From a virus, in the IMG/VR virus record IMGVR_UViG_3300046413_000007, positions 1-29,459 of that record: DNA of 29,459 bases. The stretch is one strand, 5' to 3'. Below are positions 1 through 5,887 of the stretch, in pieces. A model generated the notes under the pieces. That model ran no database searches and was not told where the DNA came from. It was given only the letters and a program-made list of their open reading frames with translations. Each line of letters begins with the position of its first letter. Within the stretch, counting starts at the first letter, position 1. The translations under genes and the position numbers were made by a program.

Positions 1-63
1 TGTATATCCTAACCAAAAGCATACATCCCATTTTTTTGTTTGTTGTCTTAATGTTAATTCCAT
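1..63 (-). CDS. Start of a small protein cut by the left window edge
   Basis: An ATG at 63-61 opens a frame that stays open for 21 codons to base 1. The peptide starts MELTLRQQ and continues KKWDVCFWLGYT. The start lies 46 bases after the stop of the preceding gene, with an A-rich stretch before it. The frame continues exactly into the open frame at the right edge (29459-29427) if the sequence is circular; the joined product would be 31 residues ending in HKLKQ. The joined peptide has one aromatic, moderately hydrophobic stretch. No function can be given. The frame continuity is seen directly; circularity is inferred. Confidence 0.55.
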   Translation of the reverse strand, partial: MELTLRQQTKKWDVCFWLGYT

Positions 64-109
64 CTTTATAATGCCTATATTAGTGAGAAGGTCTTTACTC
101 TGTTATTAT

Positions 110-433
110 CTATTGTTTTAGTTCTTTGATTCTACTGTCTATATCTTCAACATCAATTTTTCTAAACTCATCAAATCCATCACCTTCATAGCAAACATGT
201 GCTTGTAATCTAAGTAACTCCAACTCCTCAATAACTTTTTGGTTAGCGTATTGTTCTATCAGTTCCATACTGTCATCTAATGTTTTCTTCCTGTGAGTAT
301 GTAGCCAATATTCCCCCTCGTGTAAAATATCAATAGCAACTTTATATACCTCGCTTTCTAATACCTTTTTTGGTATTTCTATTTGTTCATCTAATGATTC
401 ATCTATTTTTATTATTGAATAATACTCTTTCAT
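110..433 (-). CDS. Hypothetical acidic early protein, 107 aa
   Basis: The protein is unrecognised, about 107 residues, acidic and predicted to be mostly helical, with no signal peptide or membrane segment. The start lies three bases after the stop of the small gene at 437-544, so it belongs to the same transcript as the methyltransferase and replication genes. It is probably a cytosolic early protein. Its reality is supported by length, tight spacing and lack of a competing frame. Confidence 0.75.
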   Translation of the reverse strand: MKEYYSIIKIDESLDEQIEIPKKVLESEVYKVAIDILHEGEYWLHTHRKKTLDDSMELIEQYANQKVIEELELLRLQAHVCYEGDGFDEFRKIDVEDIDSRIKELKQ

Positions 434-436
434 ATC

Positions 437-544
437 TTATTGTTTTAATTCTCTATACCAAAAGGAAGCTATGAGTTTATTGTCATTGTCTCTTAAGTGA
501 GGTTTTTCTAATAGGATCTTTCTTATAGTATCTTTTGTTTTCAT
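437..544 (-). CDS. Small early protein, 35 aa
   Basis: ATG at 544-542 opens one base after the stop of the methyltransferase gene (TAA at 548-546), and the TAA at 439-437 leaves three bases before the next start. It therefore fills the gap exactly. The peptide begins MKTKDTIRKILLEKP, then has RDNDNKLIASFWYRELK. The pattern of a helical IRKIL segment, an RDNDNKLI turn and a W-rich end is one seen in many short phage proteins of unknown role. Function unknown; possibly a small DNA- or protein-binding helix-turn-helix-like peptide. Confidence 0.65.
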   Translation of the reverse strand: MKTKDTIRKILLEKPHLRDNDNKLIASFWYRELKQ

Positions 545-545
545 A

Positions 546-1193
546 TTAAAATAATTCAGTTTGTTTTATATCTTCCTTTTTTATAATACCTAGCATTGTT
601 TCAAAGATTGTTTTACCAGCTTCATAATCTACTAAGTTTCTTAAAACATCTCTATAACCACCAACACTAGCACTAACTTTTATATCGTGAAATACTTCAA
701 GTTTCTTATGTTCTCCTCTCATTGTGCATAAAATCCCATCAAGTTTTCTTTCTTTTAAATCATTTGGCAAATTAAAATTAGTCCAATATAAGTGCCTGCC
801 TCTTTTTTTTGCTGGTATTAAAGGTTGGTAGTATGGAGTTACGTTTTCTACGCAATACTTGCCATTAAAATAATTATCTAAAAAAATAATTTCTTCATAA
901 AGTTTTAAATCAGGATAAATTGCTTTAAATGTATCTCTTGATTTTTGTGTAATTCTAATTTTACTATGACTTGGACAAGGTGGAGAACTCCAAATAAAAT
1001 CAAATTCTTTATAGTGTTCTAGCAAATACTGATGTGCATCTGCTATTACAACTTTGTCATTAGGAAACCTATCTTGGTAAAGTCTAGCTAATTCAATATC
1101 TAATTCAACTGCTGTTACTTCTATATCTTCCTTAACTTCATTCCACTTATATCTATTACCACCTAGACAAGCATATAAATTTAATATTTTCAT
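546..1193 (-). CDS. DNA cytosine-5 methyltransferase, short phage type
   Basis: It is predicted to transfer a methyl group from S-adenosylmethionine to C5 of cytosine in phage DNA. Visible motifs are the SAM-binding motif I LNLYACLGGNR (residues 4-14), the catalytic loop SSPPCPSHS (69-77, nucleophile Cys73), ENV motif VI (116-118) and RHLYW, motif VIII-like (133-137). At 215 residues it is far shorter than typical Dcm-like enzymes (300-400); there is little room for a target-recognition domain and no clear motif X. No restriction enzyme lies nearby, so it is probably a solitary enzyme protecting the phage from host restriction. Its start overlaps the previous stop by four bases (ATGA), which implies coupled translation. 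Confidence 0.9.
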   Translation of the reverse strand: MKILNLYACLGGNRYKWNEVKEDIEVTAVELDIELARLYQDRFPNDKVVIADAHQYLLEHYKEFDFIWSSPPCPSHSKIRITQKSRDTFKAIYPDLKLYEEIIFLDNYFNGKYCVENVTPYYQPLIPAKKRGRHLYWTNFNLPNDLKERKLDGILCTMRGEHKKLEVFHDIKVSASVGGYRDVLRNLVDYEAGKTIFETMLGIIKKEDIKQTELF

Positions 1194-1372
1194 CTTAAAG
1201 ATTCTAATACCATTTCATAAAATTCTTCTTCATTGTTTTCTGTCCATTCTTCTATCTGCTGTTCAGTCATTTCTTTACCATTTTCATCTTCTGCATAACT
1301 TATATAAGCATCACAAAAGTCAGGATAGTCCCAAGATTTTACATCTTCTATTTCGTAGTTTGTTATTTTCAT
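1190..1372 (-). CDS. Hypothetical acidic protein, 60 aa
   Basis: The protein starts MKITNYEIEDVKSWDYPDF and is strongly acidic (WTENNEEEFYEMVLESLR at the C terminus). I chose the ATG at 1372-1370 over an in-frame ATG at 1420. It overlaps the TGA of the 19-residue membrane peptide by the ATGA pattern used throughout this operon, and its own TGA overlaps the methyltransferase ATG in the same way. The acidic, DNA-mimic-like composition next to a methyltransferase would fit an anti-restriction role, but this is speculation; no family is recognised. Confidence 0.7.
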   Translation of the reverse strand: MKITNYEIEDVKSWDYPDFCDAYISYAEDENGKEMTEQQIEEWTENNEEEFYEMVLESLR

Positions 1373-1428
1373 TTTAATTCTCTTATTAGCCACATTCCAA
1401 TAGCTGTTATTATTACCCAACCTATCAT
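1369..1428 (-). CDS. Single-span membrane microprotein, 19 aa
   Basis: The whole product is MIGWVIITAIGMWLIRELK: one hydrophobic helix of about 15 residues followed by a charged RELK tail. Its ATG overlaps the TGA of the upstream gene (1425-1427), and its own TGA overlaps the ATG of the downstream gene (1372), both as ATGA. This chain of four-base overlaps is the main evidence for translation. It would insert in the host inner membrane; role unknown. It is too short for most gene callers. Confidence 0.6.
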   Translation of the reverse strand: MIGWVIITAIGMWLIRELK

Positions 1429-1640
1429 TTTATTCCCCATATTTTCTTATCTTCTTCTGTAAGATAATTGTCAGCTTCTAGTTTATCTGTATGTTTTTTA
1501 GCTTCATTATAAAGTTTTATATTTTTTTCTTCAATATAATTTATAAATTCTTCCTGCCAATCTATCCTTTCGCAATTTTTTCTATTCACGTCAAGTACGT
1601 GTAATAAGATTTCTAATGGTGCTGTTTCTTCTTTTTTCAT
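1425..1640 (-). CDS. Hypothetical early protein, 71 aa
   Basis: A charged, probably helical protein beginning MKKEETAPLEILLHVLDVN and ending EEDKKIWGIK. The frame extends ten codons further upstream, but the ATG at 1640-1638 overlaps the TGA of the preceding gene as ATGA, matching the coupling at its neighbours, so that start is preferred. No family recognised. Confidence 0.7.
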   Translation of the reverse strand: MKKEETAPLEILLHVLDVNRKNCERIDWQEEFINYIEEKNIKLYNEAKKHTDKLEADNYLTEEDKKIWGIK

Positions 1641-2005
1641 TTTAATAATTTTATTGGTTCTTGATACCATAAGGTTTTTCCTTTTGGCTTTCCTAATGTA
1701 TGCACTTCATAATAGGCATTGTCTATAAGTTGTTTTTGAGCATAGCACCATTTGTAAAAAGTTCTGATGTTTAAAAATGGTTCATCTTTACCGAACCTAA
1801 CTCCTTGATGAAAAGCATCCTCTACTTGATTCCAAGTCAAATTTCCAAATCTTTTCTCTTGTATTAAGTCTTGTGCAAATATCTTACTAAGACTAGCTAA
1901 TGTTTTAGGATCAGTCTTATGCCCTATTTCTACTGATGTCTTTGCTACTAAGTCCAGGACTTTATTAGTTAGCTCTTGTAAGTTTTCTTGTTTTAGTGGT
2001 TTCAT
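1637..2005 (-). CDS. Hypothetical replication-region protein, 122 aa
   Basis: No catalytic motif is visible. The sequence has a helical N terminus, a central LTWNQVEDAFHQGVRFGKDE segment, then LNIRTFYKWCYAQKQLID and a GKPKGKTLWYQEP tail. The arrangement, a conserved-looking aromatic YKW segment just downstream of a helix-turn-helix replication protein, resembles small replication-module proteins of flavobacterial phages. It starts two bases after the stop of the helix-turn-helix gene. It may be an accessory replication factor, such as a loader or adaptor, but this rests on position only. Confidence 0.75.
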   Translation of the reverse strand: MKPLKQENLQELTNKVLDLVAKTSVEIGHKTDPKTLASLSKIFAQDLIQEKRFGNLTWNQVEDAFHQGVRFGKDEPFLNIRTFYKWCYAQKQLIDNAYYEVHTLGKPKGKTLWYQEPIKLLK

Positions 2006-2007
2006 AA

Positions 2008-2640
2008 TTATATTAATTTTTTAGCTTCTTCCCAAGCATTTATTTGTGCGTCTAATTTAGACATTGTTTTTTGTTGTGGTTTATTCCAAGATTTATCATT
2101 CTTTTTCCATCTTGCTAATCTACGATTAATATCAAATGTACTTTGCATTTCAAATTTCATTTTAGTATTTGACTTATTTGGCTCTGTCCAATAATCAGTA
2201 AATGACTTTTTAATACTATTATCATAATCTAATAAAGAAACATCATTTAAAAATTTTTGCTCTCTTATATATATATTATTCCTTGTATTATTAATACTTG
2301 TATTATTATCTTTAACAATTTTGTTAATAGGCTCTTTAATATCTTTATTTATACCCTCCCCACACAATTGTAAATACCTCTTATCAATTTCTTTAGTACC
2401 ATTTTTGTAAACAATATTTCTATTAATAAAGCCATTTTTTACTAAACTACTAATCCATCTACTTATTGTTACTGTTGACACTTCATAAAGATTTGCAAAG
2501 TATTTGTTACTTGCCCAACAGGTATTATCTTTTTGAGACAAAGCAGTAATCTCTGCATAAAGTAATTTAGCATTAGGTGTTAAGTCTTTACTATATCTTA
2601 CCTCAGCAGGAATAACTGCATAGTAGTTTGGTTTGGTCAT
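2008..2640 (-). CDS. Helix-turn-helix phage replication protein (replisome organiser-like)
   Basis: The N-terminal domain (about residues 4-75) reads YYAVIPAEVRYSKDLTPNAK, then WASNKYFANLYEVSTVTISR with WISSLVKNGFI. This is the winged helix-turn-helix of the HTH_36 type found in phage replication initiators. A polar, Asn-rich linker follows. The C-terminal part has FTDYWTEPNKSNTKMKFE and RRLARWKKN, a motif shared with phage replisome-organiser proteins. It probably binds the phage origin and recruits the host helicase. The ATG at 2640-2638 is chosen over one eight codons upstream because it makes an ATGA overlap with the previous stop and directly precedes the conserved domain. Confidence 0.75.
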   Translation of the reverse strand: MTKPNYYAVIPAEVRYSKDLTPNAKLLYAEITALSQKDNTCWASNKYFANLYEVSTVTISRWISSLVKNGFINRNIVYKNGTKEIDKRYLQLCGEGINKDIKEPINKIVKDNNTSINNTRNNIYIREQKFLNDVSLLDYDNSIKKSFTDYWTEPNKSNTKMKFEMQSTFDINRRLARWKKNDKSWNKPQQKTMSKLDAQINAWEEAKKLI

Positions 2641-3146
2641 ATAATTTCTAAGTTGTAATTGCAATCTGTCATGGCAAACTTACACTTTTCTAATTGATTG
2701 TAGAAATCTTTATAAGAAACCTTAACATCATATTCAGCTCTTCCTGATATAATTCTGATAATGGTATTGTATTTTGCGCTAGCAGTTACCCCATTTTCTT
2801 TTAAATAATTTTCTAATTGTTTATTATATACGAAAGTTCTTTTAGAACCTTGCAAATTAGAGTAAGCATTATAAACCATGTTAAACATTTCTCTATATTT
2901 AGGAAAAGACCTATAATTAGATTCGTGCATTTTTTCATAGTGATATATAGAAGCCCTATCTCTTTTTAGCTCTTTTGCTATGATATTTTGATGTGTATCA
3001 TCTACCATTCTAGCAACTACACTAGCCACTGATCTTGGTATCTGATATTCTTTTTTCCTACTTTTGTAAGAAAGAGAACCCTTACGCAACCCTACTATAT
3101 TGGTTGTAAGGTCGCATAAGAGTTTAAAATTAATCTCTTCTATCAT
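2637..3146 (-). CDS. DnaA domain IV-like DNA-binding protein
   Basis: Residues about 37-76 read IPRSVASVVARMVDDTHQNI, then IAKELKRDRASIYHYEKMH. This has the layout of the DnaA C-terminal domain: helix, helix-turn-helix, then a recognition motif in which RDRASIYHY matches the DnaA signature RDHSTVLYA. The AAA+ ATPase part of DnaA is absent (169 residues in total). The rest is helical with a KR-rich segment and no recognised fold. It probably recognises DnaA-box-like sites in the phage or host origin. It lies between the SSB-like gene and the helix-turn-helix replication gene, overlapping the latter by ATGA. Confidence 0.6.
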   Translation of the reverse strand: MIEEINFKLLCDLTTNIVGLRKGSLSYKSRKKEYQIPRSVASVVARMVDDTHQNIIAKELKRDRASIYHYEKMHESNYRSFPKYREMFNMVYNAYSNLQGSKRTFVYNKQLENYLKENGVTASAKYNTIIRIISGRAEYDVKVSYKDFYNQLEKCKFAMTDCNYNLEII

Positions 3147-3147
3147 C

Positions 3148-3486
3148 TTAAAATGGTGTGTCAGATGTTACAAACTCATCAGTAAGTGAATCATTACCCA
3201 GCTCATCATGATCAGACTGTTGAGAAAAGTGATAGCCATCTATATTATGATAGTATTTCCCATTGTATTCTCTTGAATAGATATTGCAAAGAATAATAAC
3301 TGTCATGCCTACTTGGAGCTTGTTTAAGTTTTTAATCTTATCCTCTCCAAAAGCACTTACAGCAGTCAAGTTGTTAAACTCCTCTCCTGAATCTATTACA
3401 ACTGTTTGCTTTTGCCATTCTTTTCCTGTTTTACCTGTGCCTTTTTCTAGGTCAAGTATCTTTACTAATTTTCCTTTAATTTTCAT
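3148..3486 (-). CDS. DUF3127 single-stranded DNA-binding-like protein
   Basis: The N terminus MKIKGKLVKILDLEKGTGKT followed by GKEWQKQTVVID and a later YSREYNGKYYHNIDGY matches the DUF3127 pattern, a small OB-fold family common in Bacteroidetes phages and thought to act as single-stranded DNA-binding protein. The C terminus is acidic and ends DTPF (residues 109-112), like the DDIPF-type tip by which bacterial SSB recruits partner proteins. It lies directly after the annealing-protein gene, which fits a replication and recombination role. Confidence 0.75.
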   Translation of the reverse strand: MKIKGKLVKILDLEKGTGKTGKEWQKQTVVIDSGEEFNNLTAVSAFGEDKIKNLNKLQVGMTVIILCNIYSREYNGKYYHNIDGYHFSQQSDHDELGNDSLTDEFVTSDTPF

Positions 3487-3510
3487 TTTTATTTATAATT
3501 GATTAATATT

Positions 3511-4119
3511 TTATTGTATGTCCTTATATTCTAACATTATATCTGCTAGCCCTTCATTTATTTTGCTTATTGAATTATATTTTGAATCTTCTTCCCCTGT
3601 TTTATTAATTTCTTTAATTTTTAAATCCATTTCTAAAATCAGCGTGCTGAGTGTTTCCTTTTGCTTTTTTGTAAGTTTGTAGTTATTCATTCTTTCTTGA
3701 ACAACACTTATTTTACCTTCTCCAATCGCCACTATCATAGCTTGGAGCTTGGCATCATCTAGCTTTGTTTTTGGTTTGTCTTTTTGTTGCTTTTTAGCAT
3801 TAAGAACTTCATCAGCACTTGCAATAGAAGTATCTAATCCTATTCCTAAATTAGCCAAAGCCCTTCCCCAAGCTGATGTTTCGCAGTTTTCTATAAAAGA
3901 GGTCTTATTTATAAAACTACTTCCGTGTGTTTCATAAGCTATTCCTGTTGCTATTACTTTGTCTTTTTCATTTGTAATACTTGCTTTTATAACACATCTA
4001 TCCTCAGACAAATCTATTACCTCAGAAGTTAAACTCCAATCTTTAAAATGATCTCTAAAGTATTTAATTCTTTCGTTTACTTCTACATATTGTTTTCCGT
4101 GTATGTTTATTGTTTTCAT
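3511..4119 (-). CDS. Putative single-strand annealing protein, Rad52/Sak3-like
   Basis: Residues 8-25 (GKQYVEVNERIKYFRDHF), 55-61 (VIATGIA) and especially 77-94 (ENCETSAWGRALANLGIG, followed by DTSIASADEV) match the pattern of phage annealing and recombination proteins of the Sak3/Rad52-like group. In these the ETSA-GRALA segment is the most conserved part. The C-terminal third is lysine-rich, helical and variable, as is usual. It would anneal complementary single strands during replication and recombination, working with the SSB-like protein encoded just downstream. Family assignment is from memory of motif patterns. It overlaps the preceding gene by ATGA. Confidence 0.6.
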   Translation of the reverse strand: MKTINIHGKQYVEVNERIKYFRDHFKDWSLTSEVIDLSEDRCVIKASITNEKDKVIATGIAYETHGSSFINKTSFIENCETSAWGRALANLGIGLDTSIASADEVLNAKKQQKDKPKTKLDDAKLQAMIVAIGEGKISVVQERMNNYKLTKKQKETLSTLILEMDLKIKEINKTGEEDSKYNSISKINEGLADIMLEYKDIQ

Positions 4120-4484
4120 ATCGTTGTTATTAATGCTTTATTATTTAGTTTATTATATTCCTTTTTATATACTTCTAAATTTTTACTTACAGTATCGTTA
4201 TACTCTTTTAGTGTTGGTTTATCTTTTCTAGTTTCACTAAAGACTATCTCTTCCCAGTAGCTGCCTTTCTTTTCAATCTCATAATTATAACATTCATCAA
4301 GATTAAGTCCTGTCATTTCACAGTATTCGTCAAGTGCTTTATTAATTTGTTCTTCTGTTCCGAACATTCTAATACTTGTTTCAACTTTTTTCAAGTCTGA
4401 AAACCAACCATCAGGAGATAGTTTTTTAATTGTTTTATACACTCCATTGTTATAGAAGTAAAAGTCTTGTGCTAGTAGTTCCAT
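4116..4484 (-). CDS. Hypothetical early protein, 122 aa
   Basis: A soluble, acidic protein with no recognised motif; the C-terminal third is a lysine-rich helix (YKKEYNKLNNKA). It overlaps the first gene of the operon by 13 bases and the annealing-protein gene by ATGA, so it is part of the early transcript. Possibly a recombination accessory factor, by position only. Confidence 0.75.
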   Translation of the reverse strand: MELLAQDFYFYNNGVYKTIKKLSPDGWFSDLKKVETSIRMFGTEEQINKALDEYCEMTGLNLDECYNYEIEKKGSYWEEIVFSETRKDKPTLKEYNDTVSKNLEVYKKEYNKLNNKALITTI

Positions 4485-4726
4485 TGTGTATTGTCTTTAA
4501 AGTTATAGTATTCGGTTTTAAGTTTAACAAATAAATCTATTACTTGCTCATCTAATGATCTTTCCAATAAGAATCTTTTGTGTTCTAGCTCTATGCTTTT
4601 TACTAATATAAATAAGCCATCAGTAATTTTATTAAGCCATAATGGATTTTCTTCTATTACATCTAATATAGATACAATAGCTTCTTCTTTGTTTGTTGCT
4701 TCTAACATTTTAAAATTTGAGTACAT
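4472..4726 (-). CDS. First gene of the early operon, hypothetical, 84 aa
   Basis: The frame could be extended to a TTG at 4756-4754, but that TTG is the last three bases of the promoter -7 box (4754-4761) and cannot be in the mRNA. The ATG at 4726-4724 is therefore the likely start, giving a leader of roughly 20 nt; a later ATG at 4708 is possible. The protein is helical (MYSNFKMLEATNKEE, then a hydrophobic LWLNKITDGLFILVKS segment) and unrecognised. As the first early gene it might act in host takeover. Confidence 0.65.
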   Translation of the reverse strand: MYSNFKMLEATNKEEAIVSILDVIEENPLWLNKITDGLFILVKSIELEHKRFLLERSLDEQVIDLFVKLKTEYYNFKDNTQWNY

Positions 4727-4753
4727 CTGTTTTTGGTATTGATTAATATGACA

Positions 4754-4784
4754 CAAAAGTAATAAAATAAAATGATATCAACAA
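4754..4784 (-). promoter_or_regulatory. Early promoter, Bacteroidetes type
   Basis: Read on the minus strand, a TACTTTTG box (4761-4754) matches the Bacteroidetes -7 consensus TAnnTTTG exactly. Upstream, GTTGTTG supplies a -33 TTG at 17 or 20 bp spacing (4781-4779 or 4784-4782). Transcription would start near 4747 and feed the replication operon. The -33 region coincides with one copy of the TTGTTGATA repeat, so binding there could control the promoter. Confidence 0.8.
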
Positions 4785-4827
4785 CTTTATTTACAGACTT
4801 ATCAACAATTATAGTGTTAATAGTGTT
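4776..4827 (-). repeat. Two sets of short direct repeats beside the early promoter
   Basis: TTGTTGATA occurs twice (4784-4776 and 4808-4800, 24 bp apart). AACACTA occurs twice just upstream (4827-4821 and 4818-4812, 9 bp apart). One TTGTTGATA overlaps the promoter -33 element. Such spacing fits an operator or a replication-initiator binding region; which of the two cannot be told from sequence. Confidence 0.5.
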
Positions 4828-4830
4828 TTG

Positions 4831-4861
4831 ACTAGATAAGCAACTTTAAGTGCTGTCTAGT
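4831..4861. other. Intergenic stem-loop
   Basis: ACTAGA (4831-4836) pairs with TCTAGT (4856-4861). Inside this, AGCA pairs with TGCT and CT with AG, giving about 12 pairs interrupted by small bulges. No T-tract follows on either strand, so it is not a standard terminator. It lies in the main noncoding stretch (4757-4914), which also holds the promoter and repeats, and could be part of an origin or a processing site. Confidence 0.4.
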
Positions 4862-4888
4862 ATATTGCCATTAAAAATATGTGAAAGT

Positions 4889-4900
4889 GCCTTAAAAGGC
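4889..4900 (-). terminator. Possible weak terminator of the lysis operon
   Basis: A 12-bp perfect palindrome, GCCTTTTAAGGC on the minus strand, lies 15 bases after the stop of the last lysis-region peptide. A T-run (ATATTTTT) follows about ten bases later. The loop is too small for a good hairpin, so this is a weak candidate. Confidence 0.25.
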
Positions 4901-4914
4901 TAAACGGGGGTATA

Positions 4915-4992
4915 TTAAATAGCAATAAGCAATACTATTATAATAATTAGAAAGTAAAACAGAGTTAGCTTTGTAGAGTCGTTTAGCTGCAT
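4915..4992 (-). CDS. Membrane microprotein, 25 aa
   Basis: ATG at 4992-4990 shares its A with the last base of the metallophosphatase TAA stop (TAATG), the coupling used at several other junctions here. The product starts MQLNDSTKLT and then has about 15 hydrophobic residues (LFYFLIIIIVLLIAI), a single membrane span with a short polar N terminus. By position it is the last gene of the late/lysis transcript and may be a small membrane lysis or exclusion factor. Function unknown. Confidence 0.55.
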   Translation of the reverse strand: MQLNDSTKLTLFYFLIIIIVLLIAI

Positions 4993-5741
4993 TATAAGGG
5001 CATTAAAAGATTAATTGGTAGTGTACCATTGTTTAGCACTACGGAGCAGCCTATGGCTTGTTTTTTAAAGTTCTTAGCGTAGGCAGCAGCATAAGTAGTG
5101 CAATCTACACCACAACCTACTTGCATTGCATAGATTTTATACTTTTTTCCTACAAACCACTTACAGTAGGCTTCTGTGTGAGTATGTCCGCAAACGCTAG
5201 ACATTAGGTTGTTCTTAGCTTTTGTTTGTGCCTGACCTCCTTCTCCATGTTCGTAAAGAACATCATCATATACTACTGACTCTACCCAGTTCCAGTTAGG
5301 TGTGCCTAAGACTTCGTTGTAAGATCTTATCCATGCCTTTGGAATGCCGCCAGTAAAAGCTTTCCTAGAAGCTAAGCGGTCATGATTACCAATGCAAACA
5401 TCTGCAACAGGAAAAGCTTCATACCATTTAGCAACTTTTTCTATTGTGGTTTCTAGTTCTAGACCTGCTGACATTCCATCAGGATCAGGTTCGTGGTAAC
5501 TAAAAGCGTGGTTATCTAAGATGTCGCCTATAAATATTACTTGATTGCAATTGTAAGTTTCGTATTGTTCTATACAAAACTCTAAGTAACCATCTAGGCA
5601 AAATGGTTCATGCAAGTCGCCAACAACTAGGATATTCCTAGTGTCAGCTTCTCGCATCTTTTTTAGTGCCGCTACCTCATGCGGCTTTAGTCTATATCTA
5701 TTTGTTTGACTTTCCAAAATCAGATAATGATTGACCGCCAA
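4992..5741 (-). CDS. Calcineurin-like metallophosphatase
   Basis: The five metallophosphatase motifs are all present: GDLH (41-44), GDILDN (72-77), GNHD (118-121), an EHG segment (164-166) and GHTH (185-188). They bind two metal ions. The substrate is unknown: family members act on phosphoproteins, cyclic nucleotides, nucleotides or nucleic acids. Residues 15-32 (RYRLKPHEVAALKKMREA) look like a helical N-terminal extension, which supports the ATG at 5741 rather than the later Met29. The gene overlaps the holin-like gene by 44 bases. Related enzymes are common in Bacteroidetes phages. Confidence 0.88.
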   Translation of the reverse strand: MAVNHYLILESQTNRYRLKPHEVAALKKMREADTRNILVVGDLHEPFCLDGYLEFCIEQYETYNCNQVIFIGDILDNHAFSYHEPDPDGMSAGLELETTIEKVAKWYEAFPVADVCIGNHDRLASRKAFTGGIPKAWIRSYNEVLGTPNWNWVESVVYDDVLYEHGEGGQAQTKAKNNLMSSVCGHTHTEAYCKWFVGKKYKIYAMQVGCGVDCTTYAAAYAKNFKKQAIGCSVVLNNGTLPINLLMPL

Positions 5742-5886
5742 GCATGGCTATTAATGACCACCAAATTTTGCTTACTGTTTCATCATCCACAGATAACCAT
5801 GTAGCAATCATAGGGATAAATATTGAACTGATACCTAGCCATACTTTTTTTGAAGAAAGTAATTGTGTTACAATGTAATTTTTCAT
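5698..5886 (-). CDS. Holin-like two-span membrane protein
   Basis: A 62-residue protein with two hydrophobic segments (about 15-32, VWLGISSIFIPMIATWLS, and 41-56, IWWSLIAMLGGQSLSDFG), an acidic turn (VDDETVSK) between them and a charged C terminus. Size, topology and position next to a DUF5675 gene fit a small (class II-like) holin that permeabilises the inner membrane at lysis. It starts one base after the DUF5675 stop. Confidence 0.7.
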   Translation of the reverse strand: MKNYIVTQLLSSKKVWLGISSIFIPMIATWLSVDDETVSKIWWSLIAMLGGQSLSDFGKSNK

Positions 5887-5887
5887 T

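Noticed and set aside
1373-1420. Longer N terminus for the 60-residue gene at 1190-1372
   Set aside because: The extra codons overlap the 19-residue peptide in another frame, and the shorter start has the ATGA overlap seen at all neighbouring genes.
2641-2664. Start of the helix-turn-helix replication gene eight codons upstream
   Set aside because: It would overlap the previous gene by 28 bases; the ATG at 2640 gives the usual ATGA overlap and still includes the whole domain.
3284-4260. Plus-strand open frames of 60-70 codons within the early region
   Set aside because: They lie opposite well-supported minus-strand genes, have hydrophobic low-complexity translations and no promoter. The same holds for the plus-strand frames at 8000, 10417, 11161, 13501, 15996, 16529, 18766, 24825 and others.
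4727-4756. TTG start at 4756 for the first early gene
   Set aside because: This TTG is part of the promoter -7 box, so it lies upstream of the transcript start.
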